A stretch of DNA of 64,000 nucleotides from Micromonospora pattaloongensis (GCF_900107255.1 NZ_FNPH01000007.1:124001-188000); one strand, 5' to 3'. Counted from the stretch's first letter, positions 8,764 to 18,585 are shown. The notes: generated by a model not told the origin, from the sequence alone. Made by a program: numbers and translations.

Positions 8764-9288
8764 ATGCGGGGTTCCGTACCGGGGCTGGTGAGCCCGCACC
8801 CGATCGGGCAGCAGCTGCCCGCGATGTACCTGGAGGACGACTTCGCGCAGCGGTTCACCGCCGGCCTGGACGAGGTGCTGGCCCCGATCCTGCTGACGCT
8901 CGATTGCCTCGACGCCTACTTCGATCTGGCGCTCGCCCCGCCGGACTTCCTGGACTGGCTGGCCGGCTGGGTGGCCGCGCCGCTGGACGGGGACGGGCCG
9001 CCGGAGGTACGCCGGGAGCTGGTCCGGCGCGCGGTGGAGGTGCACCGCTGGCGCGGCACGGCCCGGGGCGTGGCGCTGGCGGTGCGGGTCGCCACCGGGG
9101 CCACGGTGGAGATCACCGACAGCGGCGGGGTGACCTGGTCGGCGACGCCGACGGACGCGCCGCCGCCGGACGAGGTGCCGGAGGTCCGGATACGGGTGCC
9201 GGGTTACGTCGACGAGGCGCTGGTGCGCCAGGTTGTGGCGTCCGCCGTGCCCGCCCACGTCCGGGTGACGCTGGAGACGCAGCCATGA
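8764..9288 (+). CDS. Phage tail protein I-like baseplate protein (Afp12-like)
   Basis: A 174-residue protein of the P2 gpI/tail-protein family that completes the baseplate wedge. Typical parts are LPAMYLEDDFAQRFTAGLDE near the N-terminus, DFLDWLAGWVAAPLD and RRAVEVHRWRGTARGVALAV. ATG at 8764 has GACAGGAG upstream. The stop overlaps the following start by 4 bases (ATGA). Length and order after the gp6-like gene match other eCIS loci. Confidence 0.88.
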   Translation: MRGSVPGLVSPHPIGQQLPAMYLEDDFAQRFTAGLDEVLAPILLTLDCLDAYFDLALAPPDFLDWLAGWVAAPLDGDGPPEVRRELVRRAVEVHRWRGTARGVALAVRVATGATVEITDSGGVTWSATPTDAPPPDEVPEVRIRVPGYVDEALVRQVVASAVPAHVRVTLETQP

Positions 9289-10526
9289 TCATTTGCACCG
9301 CGTGCGGCGCCACCAACGGCGACGACGACCAGTTCTGCGGCGCGTGCGGCGAGTTCCTGCGCTGGGACGCGGGCGCCGGGACGTCGACCGGCGGGGCCGG
9401 GGACCGTGCCCCCGCCGGCCGGCCGGCCGACGACGGGCCACCCGCCGGGCGCCCCGCCGAGGGACGGCCGGCGGTCGACACGCGGGTGGGGACCGGCCCG
9501 GACGCGGGCGCGCGGGCCAGCGCGGCCGGGCCCGGGACCGACGCCGGCCCGCTCCCACCGACCGTCGACGTCCCGACGTCGGTCGCTGCCTCCACCCGCG
9601 GCGACACCCACCGGAGCGACGCGGACGTGCCGCCCCGACAGCCCACGGACGGCTCGGGGACGGGTGACCGGGCCGGCGGAGGCGCCCAGCCCGCGCCCCG
9701 GCAGCCCGGACCGCCGGAACGACGGGGGCAGGGGTCGGGTCCGGAACCCGTCCCGGTGGAGTCGGTCGACCCGGCGGCCCGCCCGCCCGTTGCCCGGCTG
9801 GTCTGTCCTGCCTGCGCCGTGAACAACGACCCGGGCCGGCGGTTCTGCCGGGCGTGCGGCACTCAACTCTCCGCCCCGGCGGCCGTCGCGCCGCGGCGTA
9901 CGTGGTGGCAGCGATGGTGGGACCGGCTGCGCCGCCGCGCCCCCCGCCGTTCCCGGCGGGAGGAACGCCGTGCCTCCCGGGCCGCCCGCCGGAGCCTGCT
10001 GATCGTGCTGGTGCTCTGCCTGGTCGGGGTGCTGGCCGTGACCGGGCCACCGCTGGCCCGCCGCGCCCTGGAGGCGGTACGCGACCGCACCGAGGACCCG
10101 ACGCCGCTCGTGCCCGCGTCGGTGGCCGCGTCCTCGGAGGCGCCCGGCGCGGCAGCGGCCAAGCTGACCGACGGGGCGAACAACCGGTACTGGGCGCCAA
10201 ACGGGAAGGCCGTCGACGCGTGGGTGGAGGGCCGGTTCAACGAGCCGGTCCGACTGCTCACCGTGGTGATCACCCCCGGGGTCGGCCCACGGCGGCAGGC
10301 GTTCCTCGCCGGCGGGCGGCCGCGCGGGCTGACCGTGGTCACTGTGGCCGCCGACGGCAAGCAGCAGAAGACCGACATCGAACTGCGCGACGAACCCGGG
10401 GAACAGCACTTCGAGGTGGAGGCGTCGAAGGTGGTGCGGATCAGACTGGTGGTGCGTTCGACGTACGGGCCTGGGCTGATTCCGTCCGTGGCGATCGGGG
10501 AAGCGGAATTCTTCGGTCGACGGTGA
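9285..10526 (+). CDS. Zinc-ribbon, membrane-spanning protein with glycan-binding-like C-terminus (CisA-like candidate)
   Basis: A 413-residue protein ending the eCIS cluster. Residues 4-21 form one CxxC...CxxC zinc ribbon (CTACG, CGACG); a second pair (CPAC, CRAC) lies near residues 174-195. The stretch between them is Pro/Gly-rich and disordered. A basic segment leads into a single membrane helix at about 237-258 (SLLIVLVLCLVGVLAVTG). The outer part (about 270-413, VAASSEAPGAAAAKLTDG onwards, ending SVAIGEAEFF) looks like a discoidin/NADase-type glycan-binding beta-sandwich. This layout suggests a membrane anchor for the injection particle, like the membrane partner described for Streptomyces CIS; that equivalence is inferred. 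Its 3' end overlaps a convergent regulator gene by 86 bases. Confidence 0.82.
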   Translation: MIICTACGATNGDDDQFCGACGEFLRWDAGAGTSTGGAGDRAPAGRPADDGPPAGRPAEGRPAVDTRVGTGPDAGARASAAGPGTDAGPLPPTVDVPTSVAASTRGDTHRSDADVPPRQPTDGSGTGDRAGGGAQPAPRQPGPPERRGQGSGPEPVPVESVDPAARPPVARLVCPACAVNNDPGRRFCRACGTQLSAPAAVAPRRTWWQRWWDRLRRRAPRRSRREERRASRAARRSLLIVLVLCLVGVLAVTGPPLARRALEAVRDRTEDPTPLVPASVAASSEAPGAAAAKLTDGANNRYWAPNGKAVDAWVEGRFNEPVRLLTVVITPGVGPRRQAFLAGGRPRGLTVVTVAADGKQQKTDIELRDEPGEQHFEVEASKVVRIRLVVRSTYGPGLIPSVAIGEAEFFGRR

Positions 10527-13347
10527 CCGGGGCGCCCGGCGGGGTGCCCGTGGCGAGGGACAGGTCCAGCCCGAGGGAGACGAGCACGTCGGCGTACCGG
10601 CGGCGGGCCTGTTCGGCGGCGGCGACGTTGCCCGCCCGGTCATGGGCGGCGATCAGCAGCCGCCACCCGGCGTCGTGGCAGGGGTCGATCTCGACACAGC
10701 GGGCGGCCATCGCCACCGCCGGCTCGGGTGCCGCACCGCCGGCTCCGGAGAGGGCCGCCTCGGCGAGCCGGGCCGCCGCGTCGGCCGCCTGCCGGCGCAG
10801 GGTCTCCCGCTCGGCCACCACCCACTCCGCCGGGCCGTCCTCCGGCAGCAGCTCACCGGCGTACGCGGTCACCGCCACCCGCAGGTCGTCCAGCACCCGC
10901 GGGTCACTCGTCGGCCCGTGCCGGGACGCCCGTTCCACGGCCTGCCGGAACTCCCGGACGTCGCACCACGCGTCCGCGGGAAGGGCCAGCAGGTACGCGT
11001 CCCCGTCGCGGTGCAGCAACGTCTCGCCCGCGCCGGCGGGCAGGTGGGTGTCGAGGAACCGGCGCAGGCTGGACAGGGCGACGTGCAGGGTCCGGGTGGC
11101 CGTACCCGGGTCGGTGTCCGGCCAGAGCGCGTCGAGCAACCGGTCGCGGTGCACCGGCCCGGCGTGCATGGCGAGGATCCGGGCCACCGCCCGGGCCCGG
11201 GGCCGCAGCGAGGACCAGTTCAGCGGCTCGCCGTGCAGGCAGATCCGGAAGCCGCCGAAGCAGCGTACGGTCAGCGGGGCGCTGTTCGGCGCGGGCGCCG
11301 CCCGAAGGTCCGGGGCGAGCCAGGCGGCCACCGCGGCCCGGGGCAGCCCGGCCTGCTCGGCTGCGGCGTGCACGGCCGACAGCGCGCCCGCCCGCCCCGG
11401 CCCGGCGGGCACGCCGGCGGCGAGGGCGAGCACCCGCGCCCCGGCCACTCCGGCGGCCCGCGCGGTGCTCTCGGCCCGGCGGACCTCGACGTCGGCGTCG
11501 GGGAGGCGGGCCCGCGCGGCGGCCAGCGCGAGCAGGGACTGCGCCCAAGCGGCGAGAACGCCGGTGTCCACCTCGCGGGCCCGGTCGAGCAGCCGGGCCG
11601 CCTCCTCCGGCTCCGGCCCGCCGCGCAGCGACCGGGCCAGCGCGGCGCACCCGCCGGCGAGCAGGGCGCCCCACCGGTCCCCCAGCCGGTCGCACTCCTC
11701 CACCACGGCGACCGCCTCCTTGAGGTCGGCGTCCGCCCCGCTCAGGGCCGGTACGGCCCGGGCGAGCCGGGCCAGCCACGGCAGACTCGCCCGATCGGCG
11801 TCCAGGCCGACGGCGGCGACGGCGGCGGGGGCCTCCGGGTCACCGCCGGCCACCGCGGCGGCGGCCCGCAGCAGCCGGCAGCCGAGGCCGACCAGGCCGG
11901 TGTCGGCGGGAGTGACGGCGCGGTCCAGCACGCGCACCGCCTCGGCGGCATGCCCGGAGAGCAGCAGCGCCCCCGCCCGGACCAGGGTCTCCTCCGCGCC
12001 GGTCAGCCGCTCGGCCTCGCCGACGACGACCATCGGGTGACGGCGACTGGCGGTGCGCAGCCAGCCGGACCAGTGGCCACGCCAGTGCGGCCCGTCCGGC
12101 AGCCAGGCCGTCACGTCGGCGCGCAGCGCCCGGCAGCGGGCCGCGCCCGCCCCGCCGCCGAACATCTCCTCGGCCCGGCGCAGCAACGGCACCGCCCTCG
12201 CCAGCTGACCCTCGTGGAGCCGGTGCTGGGCGTCGGCCAGCACCAGCCACGGGTCCTCGGCGATGAACCAGGCAGGCAGCAGGTCGGACCACTCGTCGAG
12301 GCTCGGCACGGCCGCGGCTGCGCCGGCGACGTCGAGCAGGCGGTGCACCTCGGGCCAGAGCTGGGCCCGGGCGAAGCACCGGGCGGCCTCCAGCGCCGCG
12401 CCCTCCTCGGCGAGGAGCCGGCCCGCGCGCGCGTGCCAGGCCCGCGCCGCGGCCTCCCCCACGTCCTCCACCAGCGCGGCGGTCAGGTGGGCGCGCAGCA
12501 CCTCGTGGTACGCGAAGGAACGGCCGCCGTCGTGGGTGACGGTGAACGCCTGCCGGCGTTCCAGCTCCTCCAGCGCGGCCTGCCCATCGTCGCCGCCCAG
12601 CAGCCGGTCGCACCGCTCGGCGGTGAGCACCTCGAACACGCAGGTGCGGACGAGGAACCGGCGCAGCGACGGGGTCAGCTCGGCCAGGACCGTCCGGGTC
12701 AGGTAGTCCCGGGACAGCGCCGAGCGCATGGCCAGCGAGGCCACCGCGCGCCGCCGCTCGGGCATCGGTTGGCCGCGGGTGGAGAGGTGGTAGAGCTTCA
12801 GGCCGGCCGCCCATCCCCCGAGCCGCCGGGTCAGGGCCGCCACGTCGTCGGCGGGCAGCGGCTCCCGGTAGACGTCACGCAGCAGCCGTTCGACCTCCCA
12901 GGTGCGGAACCTGAGCTGCTCGGCGTCGATGACGACGCTATCGGAGAACTCGTGCCGGGCCAGGACGAGCGCCGGGGCGCGGCGGGTGCCGATCAGCACC
13001 CGGACGCCCGCCCTGGTCAGCGCGAGGGCGCGGTCCAGCAGCACGGACTCCCCCGGTGAGCCCTCGATCAGGTGCAGATCGTCGACGACCAGCAGCCCGC
13101 CGCCGCCGCCGGGCAGGGTCGTGTCCAGCCGGTCCGCCAGCCCTGACGGGTCCGCGTCCGACGGCACGATGCGCAGCCACGCCATCGGGCCGGCGCAACC
13201 GCCGGCGTACTGGGCGAGCAGTGTGGTCTTGCCCGCGCCGGCGGGCGCGACGACCAGGCCGAGGGAGAGCGGTCGGACCTCCAACGCGGTGATCAGCCTC
13301 GGTCGGATCAAGCTCAGGGACGGATGACGAACGGCCTCCGTCGGCAT
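10441..13347 (-). CDS. STAND ATPase transcriptional regulator with BTAD domain
   Basis: A 968-residue MalT-like/SARP-type regulator. Walker A is APAGAGKTT at about 34-42 and Walker B LLVVDDLHL at about 85-93. A long alpha-helical TPR-like middle follows. Near residue 690 a winged-helix DNA-binding domain begins (LTVRCFGGFRI, LRPRARAVARILAMHAG, DRLLDALWPDTDP), then a bacterial transcriptional activator domain. No LuxR helix-turn-helix is seen at the C-terminus. ATG at 13347 is preferred over the ATG ten codons upstream because GGGGAGG lies 8-13 bases before it. It converges on the eCIS cluster, overlapping its last gene by 86 bases, and is a natural candidate for controlling that cluster, though nothing in the sequence proves this. 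Confidence 0.88.
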   Translation of the reverse strand: MPTEAVRHPSLSLIRPRLITALEVRPLSLGLVVAPAGAGKTTLLAQYAGGCAGPMAWLRIVPSDADPSGLADRLDTTLPGGGGGLLVVDDLHLIEGSPGESVLLDRALALTRAGVRVLIGTRRAPALVLARHEFSDSVVIDAEQLRFRTWEVERLLRDVYREPLPADDVAALTRRLGGWAAGLKLYHLSTRGQPMPERRRAVASLAMRSALSRDYLTRTVLAELTPSLRRFLVRTCVFEVLTAERCDRLLGGDDGQAALEELERRQAFTVTHDGGRSFAYHEVLRAHLTAALVEDVGEAAARAWHARAGRLLAEEGAALEAARCFARAQLWPEVHRLLDVAGAAAAVPSLDEWSDLLPAWFIAEDPWLVLADAQHRLHEGQLARAVPLLRRAEEMFGGGAGAARCRALRADVTAWLPDGPHWRGHWSGWLRTASRRHPMVVVGEAERLTGAEETLVRAGALLLSGHAAEAVRVLDRAVTPADTGLVGLGCRLLRAAAAVAGGDPEAPAAVAAVGLDADRASLPWLARLARAVPALSGADADLKEAVAVVEECDRLGDRWGALLAGGCAALARSLRGGPEPEEAARLLDRAREVDTGVLAAWAQSLLALAAARARLPDADVEVRRAESTARAAGVAGARVLALAAGVPAGPGRAGALSAVHAAAEQAGLPRAAVAAWLAPDLRAAPAPNSAPLTVRCFGGFRICLHGEPLNWSSLRPRARAVARILAMHAGPVHRDRLLDALWPDTDPGTATRTLHVALSSLRRFLDTHLPAGAGETLLHRDGDAYLLALPADAWCDVREFRQAVERASRHGPTSDPRVLDDLRVAVTAYAGELLPEDGPAEWVVAERETLRRQAADAAARLAEAALSGAGGAAPEPAVAMAARCVEIDPCHDAGWRLLIAAHDRAGNVAAAEQARRRYADVLVSLGLDLSLATGTPPGAPVTVDRRIPLPRSPRTESAQARTSNAPPV

Positions 13348-13709
13348 CACGGGCACCTCCCCGGGAGCGACGACCATGGGTCATGCTGCCGTGACCGGAA
13401 CACCGCTCATGTTAGTCAGTCACGCGCTCCCATTGCCCAGCGTGATCATATCCGCACGATCGGATGTCGGACACGACGGCCCGGCCTCTCGCGGTTCAGT
13501 GACGGTCGGGCCCGCCACCGTCACCTGTGCCCGGCGACTCGTGCGGCACGCTGTTCCTCCCCCGCTTGATAGCGACTTCTTCTCGCATACGCGGCAATGC
13601 GCGTCGGTGATCATCTCGTGGAGAAGAATTTTCACCATGCGCGCACAAAGGATCACCGGACGAGACGGTGGTTGGCGATCTCCTTCCCCGTCGGGAGAGA
13701 CTGCGTCGC
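13348..13709. other. Intergenic region between divergent regulator and Hsp70-like gene
   Basis: This 362-base stretch separates the BTAD regulator (leftward) from the Hsp70-like gene (rightward) and should hold both promoters. It is less GC-rich than the flanking genes. A short inverted pair ATCCG/CGGAT occurs near 13448-13464. I see no convincing gene; frames that cross it are out of register with recognised proteins. Confidence 0.5.
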
Positions 13710-15537
13710 ATGCCAAACGGGGGCATCCGACTGTCGATCGATCTGAGCTCGTCAGCCATCGCCGCCACCGCCGACCGCGACGGCGCCCGAATCCCCGTCA
13801 TGCTCAACGGTCGTTTCGTGATGCCGTACGGCATAACTGTCGACCCCGCCGGTCAGCTGTACGTGGGCGTGACCGCGCCACCAGAGCCCTCGGCGAACCA
13901 ACAGTTCATCCCCGACCCGCTGCAGCTGCTCGGCCCAACCGAGGCCGACCCGCCGGTCGACGCCGTGCAGCTGCTAGCCGGGCAGCTGTGGCACATCGCC
14001 GACCAGGCCACCCGCCAGGCTGGCGGACCCGTCGCCGCCCTCGCCGTAACCATCCCCTCGGCCTGGGGGCCGCGCCGACGTGGGCACCTCACCGACGCGG
14101 CCGCCCGCGCCGGTCTGCCCGCCCCGCCATGGTCACCGCACCAGCGGCACTCGCTGCCTACGCGACGGCTGCAGGTAGCGTCCCGGACGGCTCCTGTCTG
14201 CTCATCTGCCAGGCCGACCGGCACCCGGTCACCCTGACCGTCCTCCAGGTCAGCGCGGACGGCTACCGCGAACTCGCGACTCGAACGATCAGCCCGACCC
14301 GCGAGCTGGACCAAGAGCTCGCCCAGAAGATCGTCGATCGCAGCACCGCGGACGAGGCACTACAAGCCGGAGCACCCCAGACCACACCCGGACACGACGA
14401 CGAAGCGCTGCTGGAGTCCGTCCGTCAGGCCAGGCAAGTCCTCACGGCTCATGACCGCGCGCCCGTTCTCCTGCCCGCACCCCGCAAGCCCGCCGTCATC
14501 ACCCGCGATGACGTCACCACCGCAGCACAGCCCCTCCTCGACGAGATCGACCCGGCTGTTCAGGACCTCCTCGACGCCGCCGACGTGGACCGCCAACACC
14601 TCAGCGGCGTGATCCACCGCGAAGCCGAAGCGATCCCGGCCTGCGAGAACGGCTCACCGCAGCCACCGGCCACACTCCCACCACCCTCAACGACCACTCC
14701 CACGCGCTTGCCAACGGAGCCCTGACCCTCACCGCACCCCACCACCAGGCAACAACCACCGCCGCCGACACTCAACTGCCACGAGTTCGGCTCCGCATCC
14801 GGGACCTGACCGGCGCCATCCTTCTGGGCGCCTGCTCGCTCACCCTGCTCCTGCAAGCCATCCTCACCGCCGACATCGTCACCACCTTCACCGTCCACGT
14901 CGTCGGCGTCCGCATCTCCCTACCCCAGTTGGGCATCGCTGGCGCGCTCGCCATGCTCACCGCGTTCGCCGTGGCGCACCTCGCCCCCACCACCTGGCTC
15001 GCCGGAACACCCACCACCTCCGCACCCGAACCGGCGACCGGCAGCCTGATCCGACGCGGATACCTCGCCGCCGCCGTCGGTGGCGCCATCACCGCCGTCC
15101 TCTACGGCCTCGCCACCGGCACCGCCGTCGAATTCGACTACCGCCCGTACCTGAAATGGACCCTGGGCTCCGCGCTACCCCTCGCCGTCTGCGCCACCGT
15201 CATCGCCGCCACCGCACCCCGAATCCCCGCTGCGCAGCTGCCCGACTGGCTCGCACGCACCCGGCCGGCGATCCTGCCCGCCGCAATCGCCACCGGCGGC
15301 ATCTACCTCATGCGGGCAGCGCTCACCCTCACCCCGCCGGTCGACCTGACCGGCATGCCCAGCCTCGTCGGCAGCGCCGGAGCCGCACTGCTGGGCATCG
15401 CCACCGCCCTGACCGCCAGCCGAAGCCGCACCATCCGCACCATCACCGCACCCGGCCTCGCCATCGGCTACGCCATCGTCTTCACCAGCAACACCAGCAG
15501 CGCCCTCATCGTCGGCTACCTCGTCGCCCTCACCTGA
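13710..15537 (+). pseudogene. Hsp70-like ATPase fused to a C-terminal membrane domain, two apparent frameshifts
   Basis: Three consecutive frames together read as one protein. Frame one from ATG 13710 (GGGAGAGA upstream) gives LSIDLSSSAIAATADRDG, a weak Hsp70 phosphate-1 region, to AARAGLPAPP. At about 14127 it continues one frame over as MVTAPAALAAYATAAG, and at about 14640 again one frame over as LRERLTAATGHTPTTLNDHS. It then has about six hydrophobic helices to the stop at 15537. Each break is repaired by adding one base, next to a C run in both cases (GCCATGG, GGCCTGCG). Either the gene has decayed or the sequence has two single-base errors. Hsp70-like proteins with C-terminal membrane segments are common in actinobacteria; the substrate is unknown. 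Confidence 0.7.
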
Positions 15538-15669
15538 TGGGCAATCCAACTCACCGCCCACACTGCGACTCGCCTACCCCACCGCCGGGAAAGCACTACG
15601 CCGTCTCATAGACGGCCCAACCAACTGAACGCGCATGGGCGGGGCCCCCGCCTGGGATACGGTTCGCGC

Positions 15670-16197
15670 GTGCTGCCCGGCCCCGCCCACCATCCCTTGA
15701 TCTTCCTTGACGTCGACGGCCCGCTGCTCCCGTTCGCCGCCCGGCCCGCCAATCACGGGCGTGCCCTCGGAAGGACCGCCGCACGGCAATCGGCCGCCAG
15801 TGGAAACCCTCTGCTCGAGCGGCTCAACCCACACGACGGGCGCAGGCTGCTGGCGCTCGGATGCCAGTTGGTCTGGGCAACGACCTGGATGTCCGAGGCG
15901 AACGAGGTCATCTCACCGCGACTCGGGCTCCCGAACCTGCCCGTCATCGAATGGCCCGACACCGACGAAGATCCAACGCCGGGCCTGCACTGGAAAACGG
16001 CACCCCTCACCCGTTGGGCAACCGGACGCCCGTTCGTCTGGCTCGACGACGAGACAACCGATGTTGACCGGCACTGGGTCGCCACCCACCACCCCGAGCG
16101 GGCACTGCTGCACCGAGTCGACCCACACCTGGGGCTGACCGAGGCCGATTTCTCTACGGTCCGCCGATGGCTCGAGCAGGACCACGGCACTGCCTGA
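15670..16197 (+). CDS. HAD-like phosphatase domain protein
   Basis: A 175-residue HAD-superfamily protein. FLDVDGPL at residues 12-19 gives the nucleophile Asp14 and acid Asp16. LVWATTWMSEANEVI resembles the second motif, and PFVWLDDETTD near residue 124 supplies the acidic motif IV. Homologues in actinomycetes are single-domain secondary-metabolism or housekeeping proteins of unknown substrate. The start is GTG at 15670; a longer form is not supported. It lies alone on + after the Hsp70-like gene with a 132-base gap. Confidence 0.75.
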   Translation: MLPGPAHHPLIFLDVDGPLLPFAARPANHGRALGRTAARQSAASGNPLLERLNPHDGRRLLALGCQLVWATTWMSEANEVISPRLGLPNLPVIEWPDTDEDPTPGLHWKTAPLTRWATGRPFVWLDDETTDVDRHWVATHHPERALLHRVDPHLGLTEADFSTVRRWLEQDHGTA

Positions 16198-16305
16198 CTC
16201 CCGTGCTCGTGCCGCCACCCTGGGCGACGCTACGCTCAGGAGGCGGGTGATGAGGTATCGGTAAAACTCACGCCCCGGCCCTGCCGAGCCGCGGATTTCG
16301 CGGCC

Positions 16306-16527
16306 GTGATCGGTCTGCTCGCGATGATCGAAGGCGAGCTCATGACGGGTGACGTCTCCGAGCACCTCGCCGGTCGCATCCGACACCGCTTCGAGAGGAG
16401 GACGCTGCTCGAACCAGGCAGCACCGAACGTGACCTGCGGCGGTCGCTCAACGACCTGAACCATCGACTCCGGTACGCGCTTGGCGAGTACGACCAGCCA
16501 CCGCAAATCCTTGCCGTTCCCGACTGA
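16306..16527 (+). CDS. Small hypothetical protein
   Basis: A 73-residue charged protein from GTG 16306. The second half (STERDLRRSLNDLNHRLRYA) looks like an amphipathic helix. I do not recognise a family. There is no clear ribosome site, and the nearby ATG at 16250 is followed at once by a stop in its frame. The gene could be a remnant in this disturbed region, but its composition fits coding sequence. Confidence 0.4.
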   Translation: MIGLLAMIEGELMTGDVSEHLAGRIRHRFERRTLLEPGSTERDLRRSLNDLNHRLRYALGEYDQPPQILAVPD

Positions 16528-16811
16528 ACGAGGCAGCGAACCACAGCGGCAGGACGGCTGTAGGCGGTCGGTCGGGCCAACAGTTCAGTAGATCCGGGGC
16601 CGGCACCGCGCCTCGGTCGTCACACGACGTCCACAGTGTTGCGAGTGGGGGACGTAGCGCGAATGCTCGCAGCAGAACCACCCAGTCCGGCCATCCCGTC
16701 GGCGGTGCGACGCCTCCCGCCCCAGGCTCAACAGCGGGCAGTCAGGCGGATCGGGACGCCTGCGCGACGACCGCCAACTCGACCAATGGGGACGTCCCCG
16801 GGTAAGCGAGG

Positions 16812-17231
16812 ATGTGTCGCATGGGCCACAAGCATGGCGTCTTCCACAACCCACCCCCGGCAACACCGGCTGACGTGCTCGCGGCGTTCGACCGCGGCGA
16901 CCTCTCCGGCGCTCTTGATGCGATGGTCGGCACCGCGCTGTACGGCGACGGGGACTGGCAGGAGCTGCAGGAACTCTATCTTCGGCTCCTGCATCACGAG
17001 GATCACCAGGTCAGCGCCCTCGCCGCCACGTGCCTGGGCCACCTGGCGAGGGTGTACCGCCAGCTGGACGAAGCCCGCGTCGTCGCCGCTCTCCGCCGCG
17101 CCCAATCGATCCCCCACATCCGTGGCACCGCCGACACCGCCCTGGACGACATCCAGGTCTTTCTCCACCCTCGACGTACCCGATGGCGCGCCCGCCTGAA
17201 CAGAGCCGTCCGCCCCTGGACCTGGATCTGA
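16812..17231 (+). CDS. Hypothetical helical-repeat (HEAT-like) protein
   Basis: A 139-residue protein, likely all helical: ADVLAAFDRGDLSGALDAM, LYLRLLHHEDHQVSALAATC and LGHLARVYRQLDEARVVAAL resemble HEAT/ARM-type repeats found in small actinomycete orphan and immunity-like proteins. No catalytic motif is seen. The start is ATG 16812; a second ATG three codons on is possible. It sits between an unannotated 284-base gap and a transposase remnant. Function is not assignable from sequence. Confidence 0.6.
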   Translation: MCRMGHKHGVFHNPPPATPADVLAAFDRGDLSGALDAMVGTALYGDGDWQELQELYLRLLHHEDHQVSALAATCLGHLARVYRQLDEARVVAALRRAQSIPHIRGTADTALDDIQVFLHPRRTRWRARLNRAVRPWTWI

Positions 17232-17304
17232 CCCAAGCCGGGCGTCCCCACCACCGCGAAGCCCTCCCCTGCCCCCACCGCCTGCTCAGCGATAGCGCGT
17301 CAAC

Positions 17305-17778
17305 GTGCTCATCGGACTGCTGGAGCCCGGTGCCGCCGACCGGTCGCATTCGCAGCGGTTGACCGCCGGACGAACAGCCGCGTCTCAGCCGCCGCCCGAC
17401 CCGGCAGGCCGGCTGGTCTGGGCCTCAGCTGCCCTGCCCGGCTCGGTCCATGACCTGACCGCGGCCCGCGCTTCCGGCATCATCGACGCCCTGAACAGCG
17501 CCAACGTGATGACCTTTGCCGATAAGGCTTACCAAGGCGCCCGCGGCAGCATCCGCACACCGTTCAAACGCCACCGCTACCGGCCGAAACTGCCGCGCTG
17601 GCAGAAGAAGGTCAACAGCGCTCACGCCCGGATCCGGGCCATCGGTGAACGCGCCAACGCCACCCTCAAGACCTGGAAAGTTCTGACGAAAGTGCGCTGT
17701 TGCCCACACCGCGCCTCCGCGATCCTGCAGGCGATTCTGGTTCTGCATCACGTCGAGAACCGGGCCTACGCAGGATAA
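17305..17778 (+). pseudogene. IS5-family transposase C-terminal fragment
   Basis: From about 17394 the translation matches the C-terminal half of an IS5/IS1182-like DDE transposase: LPGSVHDLTAARASGIIDAL, TFADKAYQGARG and RIRAIGERANATLKTWKVL. This includes the second catalytic Asp region and the terminal Glu helix. The N-terminal half with the first catalytic Asp is absent, and the first 30 residues of the open frame are unrelated. No terminal inverted repeats were recognised. It is a dead insertion-sequence remnant. Confidence 0.8.
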
Positions 17779-17790
17779 AAGGGATCGTTG

Positions 17791-18585
17791 TTACACGGAC
17801 GGGTCCCAGGCGATGAGCTGGTCGAAGATGCGACGGTCGCCGTCCAGCTTTAGCTTCAAAGAATCCGGCGGTATGCGGCTGTAAAAGAACAGGACCAGGT
17901 CACTGGCCGTGCCCCGGGCGGAGGCGTCGGCCGTGTCCGGGTCCTCGCTGGCAGCCGGCGCGCCGACGCGGGCGGCCCATGCGCCGTCGCGGGACAGCCG
18001 AAGGCGCCAAGAGCGGCCCTCGGTGGCGTAGTAATCGACGACGGCGGGTTCGTGCGGCCAGGCGACATCCGTCGAGCAGAGGGTGAACTGGCAGTCGTCG
18101 AAACCGTCGAGGGCGACCTCCTCCGGCAGGGGCTGCGGGGCACCCACGGTGAGCTGGACATCGTAGGTGTGCACCGCGATCTCGGGAACCTGGCGCCGTG
18201 CCCATGCGCCGGAGGTCTGCGGTGACTGCGAGTCACCCCACCACGTCCAACAACCGCGGTCCGGGCCGGCCTCGCGCAGCGCGCTCGTCAATCGCTCGAC
18301 GGACTCGGTCCACCAGGCCAGGAGAGCCTCGCGTTCCCGAGGCGCACCCGTGCCGTCCTCCCAAGCGGACTTCTCCGGGGGAGCGTCTGCAGGCCCTGCG
18401 GCGACGATGGCGGCCGACTTGCGGCGGCCCATGCCGACGTGTTGCACGAGATCGAACAGCGTCCGCTCGGGATGGGTCGGCACCGGCATGTCGAGGCTGG
18501 GCGCCGCAGCGACCGCGGCGCGGAAGGCGGTCGACCGTTCGTCAATCAGCCGCAGATGATCAGAGAACGTGAGAGTTTTGTGCAT
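17791..18585 (-). CDS. Maleylpyruvate isomerase/mycothiol-dependent DinB-like enzyme
   Basis: A 264-residue protein of the MDMPI family, metal-dependent four-helix-bundle enzymes that use mycothiol. Candidate metal ligands are His49 (DLVQHVGMG) and Glu135/His139 in VPEIAVHTYD. The C-terminal 90 residues form the family's SCP2-like domain (ASDLVLFFYSRIPPDSLKL). The length is typical. It faces the transposase fragment with 12 bases between the two ends. The actual substrate cannot be inferred from the context. Confidence 0.85.
   Translation of the reverse strand: MHKTLTFSDHLRLIDERSTAFRAAVAAAPSLDMPVPTHPERTLFDLVQHVGMGRRKSAAIVAAGPADAPPEKSAWEDGTGAPREREALLAWWTESVERLTSALREAGPDRGCWTWWGDSQSPQTSGAWARRQVPEIAVHTYDVQLTVGAPQPLPEEVALDGFDDCQFTLCSTDVAWPHEPAVVDYYATEGRSWRLRLSRDGAWAARVGAPAASEDPDTADASARGTASDLVLFFYSRIPPDSLKLKLDGDRRIFDQLIAWDPSV

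Noticed and set aside
10441-13347. LuxR-family assignment for the large regulator
   Set aside because: The C-terminus carries a winged helix and BTAD domain, not the LuxR helix-turn-helix.
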